A stretch of DNA of 64,000 bases from Corynebacterium bovis DSM 20582 = CIP 54.80 (lineage in GTDB: Bacteria; Actinomycetota; Actinomycetes; Mycobacteriales; Mycobacteriaceae), in assembly GCF_030408615.1 (NCBI RefSeq), contig NZ_CP047187.1, positions 1,860,001 to 1,924,000 of the forward strand, written 5' to 3'. A model generated the notes under the pieces. That model did not search any database and had not been told where the DNA came from. It saw nothing but the letters and a program-made list of their open reading frames with translations. The position numbers were made by a program, and so were the translations under genes. The stretch's first letter is position 1. Every line of letters begins with the position of its first letter. Shown here piece after piece: positions 59,922-64,000 of this stretch.

Positions 59922-60442
59922 CCGACACCCCGCGCAGCGAGAACCCCCGCAGCGACGCCCAGCACACCGCCACCCCGGCCACCGACGCGACCGGCACGGC
60001 CGGCCCCTCGACGGCCCCCACCGGCACCCCGGCGACGGGGACCGCGGCGGCCGGGACCGACGGCGCCCCCGTCGTCAACGGGCGGCCCGTGACCCCCACC
60101 CGGCAGCGGCAGGTCCGGGGCGCCCTCACCCGCTACTCGGTGATGGCCTACGCCACGGGTGTGATGCTGCTGCTCCTGTGCGTCGTCATGATCGTACGGT
60201 ACATCATTCTGCCCGCGACGTCGGGCGGGGAGATCCCGTCGTGGACGAGCTGGGTGGCGAGGATCCACGGGTGGCTGTTCATCGTCTACCTCGTGACGTG
60301 CCTCGACCTCGGGGTGAAGGCCCGGTGGGAGCCGGTGAAGTGGCTGACGACCGGCCTCGCCGGCGTCATCCCCGTGATGTCCTTCATCGTGGAGCGCAAC
60401 CGCCGCCGCGAGGTCCGGAGCACCTTCCTGCTCGACGCCTGA
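59918..60442 (+). CDS. DUF3817 membrane protein
   Basis: 174 residues. A 65-residue Thr/Ala/Pro-rich, disordered N-terminus precedes the DUF3817 core: three membrane helices with RYSVMAYATGVMLLLLC, HGWLFIVYLVTCLDLG and KWLTTGLAGVIPVMSFIVE. GGAGGA lies 11 nt before ATG 59918. Conserved neighbour of lprD, rdgB and rph in Mycobacteriales. Function unknown. Confidence 0.88.
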   Translation: MTDTPRSENPRSDAQHTATPATDATGTAGPSTAPTGTPATGTAAAGTDGAPVVNGRPVTPTRQRQVRGALTRYSVMAYATGVMLLLLCVVMIVRYIILPATSGGEIPSWTSWVARIHGWLFIVYLVTCLDLGVKARWEPVKWLTTGLAGVIPVMSFIVERNRRREVRSTFLLDA

Positions 60443-60529
60443 CCCCGGCGGTCTACCCGACGCCCGACCCCGGCGGTCTGCCCGGCGGCCGACCCCGGCG
60501 GTCTGCCCGGCACCCGACCCCGGCGGTCA
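60441..60529. repeat. 25-bp tandem repeat, three and a half copies
   Basis: Units at 60441-60465, 60466-60490 and 60491-60515 plus a partial copy share GACCCCGGCGGTCTRCCCG. It lies between the convergent stops of the DUF3817 and M20 genes and overlaps the last two bases of the former and the last three of the latter. Confidence 0.85.
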
Positions 60530-61885
60530 GTCGGCCCGGGAGGTCTCCACGCTCGTGGCCTCGACGTCGCTCTCCGACGGGCGGTCGCCGTCCTCCCCCT
60601 CGTCCGCGGGGCGCTCGGGCCACTCGTGCCCGAGGCAGGACAGCACCGCGACGGCCGCGGCCTCCGTCGCCACCGGCAGGGACGACAGGTCCGGCAGGAA
60701 CGCGGGGTTGTGGTTCGTGGGGATGTCGACGTCGAGCCTCCCCGACCTCTCCGCCCGGTCCCACTGCCGGCACGGGGTGATCCCCACCGTCCAGAACAGG
60801 TACGGCACACCGAACGCCTTCGGCAGGACGGAGAAGTCCTCCGACGCCGTCCACGGCTCCATGTCCACGGACTCGTCGCCGAAGTGGGCGTCGAAGTCCG
60901 GGCGGACGATGTCGAAGACCCCCGGGTCGTTGTCCGTCGCCCCGAGCAGGCCGAGGAACCGGAAGTCCGGTTCCCGCTCACACCCGCTCGCGACGGCCTC
61001 CGCGCGGACGATCCGCTTGACCGCGTCCACGCACTTCTTCCGCAGCACCTCGTCGTAGAACCGGCAGCTCAGGGCGATGCGCGCGCTGTCGGGGATGACG
61101 TTGCTCGCCTTGCCCGCCTCGACCGACGCCACGGTGACCACGGCGAACTTGTCCGGCGGGACCTCCCGGGACACGATCGTCTGGAGTTTCATGACGACGG
61201 ACGCCGCGAGGACCACCGGGTCGACCGCGCGGTGCGGCATCGAGGCGTGCGCGCCCCGGCCGAACAGCGTGATCTCGACGGTCGTCGAGGAGGTGAGCAC
61301 CGGGCCCGGGGCGGTGAACACCCGCCCCGCCGGGCCGGGCACGACGTGCTGGCCGAGGCACACGTCCGGCCGGGGGATGAGGTCCGCCAGCCCGTCGGTG
61401 ACCATGCGGTGCGCGCCGGTCGACGCCTCCTCCGCCGGCTGGAACAGGGCGACGACCGTGCCGGACCACCGCTCCCGGGTGGCGTCGAGCAGCGTCATCG
61501 CGCCGAGCAGGCTCGTCGTGTGCGCGTCGTGCCCGCAGGCGTGCATCGTCGGCACCCGCCGGCCCTGCTCGTCGAGCTGGGAGTGGATGGAGGCGTAGTC
61601 CACGTCCGTCGCCTCGGCGACGGGCAGGCCGTCGAAGTCGGCGCGGATGAGGACCGTCGGGCCGTCGCCGTTGGCCAGCACCGCCGTGATGCCGTAGCCG
61701 CCGATACCCGTCGTGACCTCCCAGTCCGGGAAGCGGCCGAGTTCCTCGGTGATCCGCGCGGCCGTCCACTCCTCCGCCCCGGACAGTTCCGGGTGGCGGT
61801 GGAACGTCTTGTACAGGCCCTCCAGCCAGCTCAGGTCGGCGTCAGCGTTCGCGACGATGTCGGCGGGGGTACCCTGCAGGCTCAC
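60527..61885 (-). CDS. M20-family amidohydrolase
   Basis: 452 residues of the M20D group (hippurate hydrolase/AmiA-like): metal ligands in MHACGHDAHT, FQPAEEAS, LGQHV and the final His in NHNP near residue 405, plus the dimerization lid between. Cleaves N-acyl amino acids. The exact substrate is unknown. GTG 61885 (VSLQGTPADIVANAD) with AAAGGAC upstream is chosen over the much longer open frame, whose first 150 residues are an rdgB shadow. It lies 35 nt downstream of rdgB and may share its mRNA. Confidence 0.9.
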   Translation of the reverse strand: MSLQGTPADIVANADADLSWLEGLYKTFHRHPELSGAEEWTAARITEELGRFPDWEVTTGIGGYGITAVLANGDGPTVLIRADFDGLPVAEATDVDYASIHSQLDEQGRRVPTMHACGHDAHTTSLLGAMTLLDATRERWSGTVVALFQPAEEASTGAHRMVTDGLADLIPRPDVCLGQHVVPGPAGRVFTAPGPVLTSSTTVEITLFGRGAHASMPHRAVDPVVLAASVVMKLQTIVSREVPPDKFAVVTVASVEAGKASNVIPDSARIALSCRFYDEVLRKKCVDAVKRIVRAEAVASGCEREPDFRFLGLLGATDNDPGVFDIVRPDFDAHFGDESVDMEPWTASEDFSVLPKAFGVPYLFWTVGITPCRQWDRAERSGRLDVDIPTNHNPAFLPDLSSLPVATEAAAVAVLSCLGHEWPERPADEGEDGDRPSESDVEATSVETSRAD

Positions 61886-61920
61886 GGCGGCAGTCCTTTC
61901 GGTGGCTCGGCGGCGCGGTG

Positions 61921-62568
61921 TCACCGACCCAGCATACTGAGCCGCCCGAGCAGCGGAGCGAGTTTCGTCAGAGCTGCTCCCCGGTGGGAGAGCTCGTCCT
62001 TGCGGCCGGGGGTGAGCTCCGCCGCGGACCGCCCGGGCTCCTCGTCCGGACCGAACAGCGGGTCGTAGCCGAAACCGTGCGTGCCCTGCGGTGCCCGGAG
62101 GAGGGTCCCCCGCCACGTGCCGCGCACGGTCGTCTCGGCGGCGACGCCCTCCCCGCGCGCCCGGTCGGCGAGCTCCGGGGGCAGGACCAGCGCGCACACG
62201 GAGACGAACTCCGCGCCCCGGCGGTCGTCCGGCACGTCGGCGGTCTGCGCGAGGAGCAGGCGGTTGTTCGCGTCGTCGTCCCCGTGGCCGCCGCTCCACC
62301 GGGCGGAGAGCACCCCGGGCATCCCGTTGAGCGCGTCGACGCACAGCCCCGAGTCGTCCGCGACCGTCGGCAGCCCGCTGTGCCGGGCCCCGTCACGGGC
62401 CTTGATGAGGGCGTTGTCCTCGAACGTCGCCCCGGTCTCCGGGGTCTCCGGGTACTCCGCCACGTCACGGAGGCCGACGAGCTCCACGCCGGCGACACCG
62501 GCGGCGCCGAGCACCCGCTCCAGTTCGACGAGCTTCTTCGCGTTGCGTGAGGCGACGAGGAGTTTCAC
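61921..62568 (-). CDS. rdgB: XTP/dITP pyrophosphatase (RdgB/HAM1)
   Basis: Removes ITP, XTP and dITP from nucleotide pools. 215 residues: [40 protein letters not shown] and HGFGYDPLF are the family landmarks. The GTG start overlaps the rph stop by 4 nt, so the pair is translationally coupled, as in most Mycobacteriales. Confidence 0.95.
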   Translation of the reverse strand: MKLLVASRNAKKLVELERVLGAAGVAGVELVGLRDVAEYPETPETGATFEDNALIKARDGARHSGLPTVADDSGLCVDALNGMPGVLSARWSGGHGDDDANNRLLLAQTADVPDDRRGAEFVSVCALVLPPELADRARGEGVAAETTVRGTWRGTLLRAPQGTHGFGYDPLFGPDEEPGRSAAELTPGRKDELSHRGAALTKLAPLLGRLSMLGR

Positions 62569-63395
62569 CGCGCCTCCCCGTCGGTCGCGGAGGTGCCCGT
62601 CGTCACCGACTCCCCCGGACCCGGCCGCGGGGCCGCGAGTGCCTCCCGCTGGACGTCGATGATCCGGCGGAGCCCGCCCTCGGCGAGGTCGAGGAGGGCG
62701 GTGAGGTCCCCACGGCTGAACTCCGCGTGCTCGCCGGTGCCCTGGATCTCGACGAACCGGCCCGCGGCGGTCATGACGACGTTCATGTCGACGTCCGCGC
62801 GGGAGTCCTCCTCGTACGGCAGGTCGAGGCACGGCACGCCGTCGATGACGCCGACGCTCACCGCCGCGACCGGCTCCCGCAGCGGCGTGCCGGGGACGAC
62901 GCCCCGCTCCGCGAGGACGTCCAGCGCGTCGGCGAGGGCGACGTACGCCCCCGTGATCGCCGCGGTGCGCGTCCCGCCGTCCGCCTGGAGCACGTCGCAG
63001 TCGACCATCACCGTGTTCTCACCGAGTTCCCGCAGGTCGACGGCCGCGCGGAGGGCCCGGCCGACGAGCCGCGAGATCTCGTGCGTCCGGCCCTTGACCT
63101 TGCCGCGCATCGACTCCCGCGGCATCCGCTCGTGCGTGGACCCCGGGAGCATGGAGTACTCGGCGGTGAGCCAGCCCTCGCCGGAGTCCCGCTTGAACCG
63201 GGGCACGCCGACCTCGACGCTCGCCGTGCACATGACCTTCGTCGAGCCGAACTCGACGAGCACGCTGCCCGCCGGGTTGTCCGTGAACCCGCGGGTGATG
63301 CGGACGGGGCGCAGCTCGTCGGTCGCGCGGCCGTCGGCGCGGGTCACGGCGGGTGTCGCGGCGTGTGTCGCGGTGGTGGTTCCGGAATCAGTCAT
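62565..63395 (-). CDS. rph: ribonuclease PH
   Basis: Phosphorolytic 3' exonuclease maturing tRNA ends. 276 residues: [37 protein letters not shown] and [20 protein letters not shown] 20-residue Thr/Ala-rich N-terminus and Ser/Thr-rich C-terminal tail flank the normal core. TAGACT 6 nt before ATG 63395 supports this start and a leaderless mRNA. First gene of the rph-rdgB(-M20) unit. Confidence 0.95.
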   Translation of the reverse strand: MTDSGTTTATHAATPAVTRADGRATDELRPVRITRGFTDNPAGSVLVEFGSTKVMCTASVEVGVPRFKRDSGEGWLTAEYSMLPGSTHERMPRESMRGKVKGRTHEISRLVGRALRAAVDLRELGENTVMVDCDVLQADGGTRTAAITGAYVALADALDVLAERGVVPGTPLREPVAAVSVGVIDGVPCLDLPYEEDSRADVDMNVVMTAAGRFVEIQGTGEHAEFSRGDLTALLDLAEGGLRRIIDVQREALAAPRPGPGESVTTGTSATDGEAR

Positions 63396-63401
63396 GGGGG
63401 C

Positions 63402-63407
63402 AGTCTA
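63402..63407 (-). promoter_or_regulatory. -10 element of leaderless rph transcript
   Basis: TAGACT on the minus strand with 6 nt (all G/C) to ATG 63395. Confidence 0.55.
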
Positions 63408-63571
63408 CCGACGGGGTTGTCGACGCCGCCCCACGCGTCAGCCACCGGCGGCGCCGGACCACCCGCCGCGCGGTCCCCGCCCCCCGCACCGCGGGAATTC
63501 CGACGAACGGTGACGGCCCTGTAGCGTTGTGCGCGTCGGAAGTCCCGGACGAGACGGAGGAGCCCGACGTC

Positions 63572-64000
63572 ATGACCGCACCCCGTGGAATCGGACGCGA
63601 CATCTGGGCGCTGTCCGTCGCCACGTTCATCAACCGGGCGACCGGCTTCCTCGGCCTGTTCGCCGCGATCTTCTTCTCCGTCACGGGCATGGACCCGGGC
63701 ACGGTGGTCGTCGCGCTCGTCGTCGTGGGTGTCGCCGGCGTCGCGGGGTCGGTGATCGGCGGGCAGCTGGCCGACCACGTCGGGAAGGTCCCCGTTCTCG
63801 TCGGCAGCACGCTGGTCAACGTCGTCCTGTTCACCGCGCTCGCGCTCGTCGACCATGCGCTGACCGGGTGGGTGATCGCCCTGTCGGCGGTGAGCGTCCT
63901 CGTGTCGCAGGCGTTCGTCGGCCCGGCGTCGGCGCTGGTCGCGCAGTCGGCGGAGGGTCCGGAGCGGGTCACCCGCTTCGCGTTCTACCGCATCTTCATC
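63572..64000 (+). CDS. MFS transporter, N-terminal part (runs off window)
   Basis: 143 codons are visible, open to the window end. GGAGGAGCCC precedes ATG 63572. MTAPRGIGRDIWALSVATF leads into a first helix, then GSVIGGQLADHVGKVPVLVG is MFS motif A, followed by two more helices. The layout fits a 12-TM efflux transporter of the MdtH/YfmO-like kind. TAGCGT near 63523 is a possible -10. The substrate cannot be told from the fragment. Confidence 0.82.
   Translation, partial: MTAPRGIGRDIWALSVATFINRATGFLGLFAAIFFSVTGMDPGTVVVALVVVGVAGVAGSVIGGQLADHVGKVPVLVGSTLVNVVLFTALALVDHALTGWVIALSAVSVLVSQAFVGPASALVAQSAEGPERVTRFAFYRIFI

Overview
The window is 64 kb of very GC-rich actinobacterial chromosome, best explained as a high-GC Corynebacterium (order Mycobacteriales). 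The evidence is gene content and order. proA, proB, obg, rpmA-rplU, rne, ndk, a DUF4233 gene, folC, valS, clpX, clpP2-clpP1, tig, rpiB, a mycothiol-type DsbA reductase, pepN, glbO, ettA, a second ssb, a mycolate-reductase-like SDR, orn and the lprD/DUF3817/rdgB/rph block follow the same overall order as the Mycobacterium tuberculosis Rv2427c-Rv2511 region plus the Rv1340-Rv1343c block (from memory of that genome). The coryne-type RNase E, the CmrA-like SDR and a 50-residue porin-like peptide fit a mycomembrane organism. I do not name a species.

Layout. 0.1-5.1 kb: proline synthesis (proA, proB), then the rplU-rpmA-obg ribosome block, all on the minus strand. 5.5-9.9 kb: a 1455-residue RNase E/G with huge disordered arms. 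10.1-18.4 kb: a membrane protein with a winged-helix-like tail (plus strand), then ndk, DUF4233, LOG-family, folC, valS and mdh on the minus strand. 18.8-24.9 kb: a TetR-like regulator with a palindromic operator candidate, then clpX, clpP2, clpP1 and tig, the protein quality-control cluster. 25.0-25.7 kb: tRNA-Pro and tRNA-Gly flank a degenerate tandem array resembling the 3' end of the tRNA-Gly gene.

25.7-36.8 kb is the accessory part: a Tat-exported phospholipase C, a nuclease-less MmeI-like DNA methyltransferase overlapping it tail to tail, a pyruvate:quinone oxidoreductase, a small excisionase/AlpA-like DNA-binding protein in an AT-rich pocket, rpiB (core), a porin-like peptide, and a Panacea-Doc toxin-antitoxin pair of visibly lower GC. 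36.8-47.3 kb returns to core: DsbA-like reductase, pepN-glbO, two unknowns, ettA, ssb and a CopD-CtaG membrane protein. 47.6-54.9 kb: tRNA-Arg, an excalibur lipoprotein, the SDR, orn, tRNA-His, an LLM monooxygenase-flavin reductase pair, a CopZ-type chaperone behind a CsoR-like operator, an L,D-transpeptidase and tRNA-Lys. 55-64 kb: AbrB-type transporter, DUF3618, Bcp peroxiredoxin, a 14-TM MFS exporter, tRNA-Leu, lprD-DUF3817, an M20 amidohydrolase, rdgB-rph, and an MFS gene running off the end.

Two themes recur. At least twelve genes have a TANNNT hexamer 6-8 nt before the start codon and no Shine-Dalgarno, which is the leaderless-mRNA arrangement. Many intergenic gaps carry short GC-rich tandem repeats (24-56 bp units) or long perfect hairpins. 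No CRISPR array, IS element, integrase or rRNA gene was seen.
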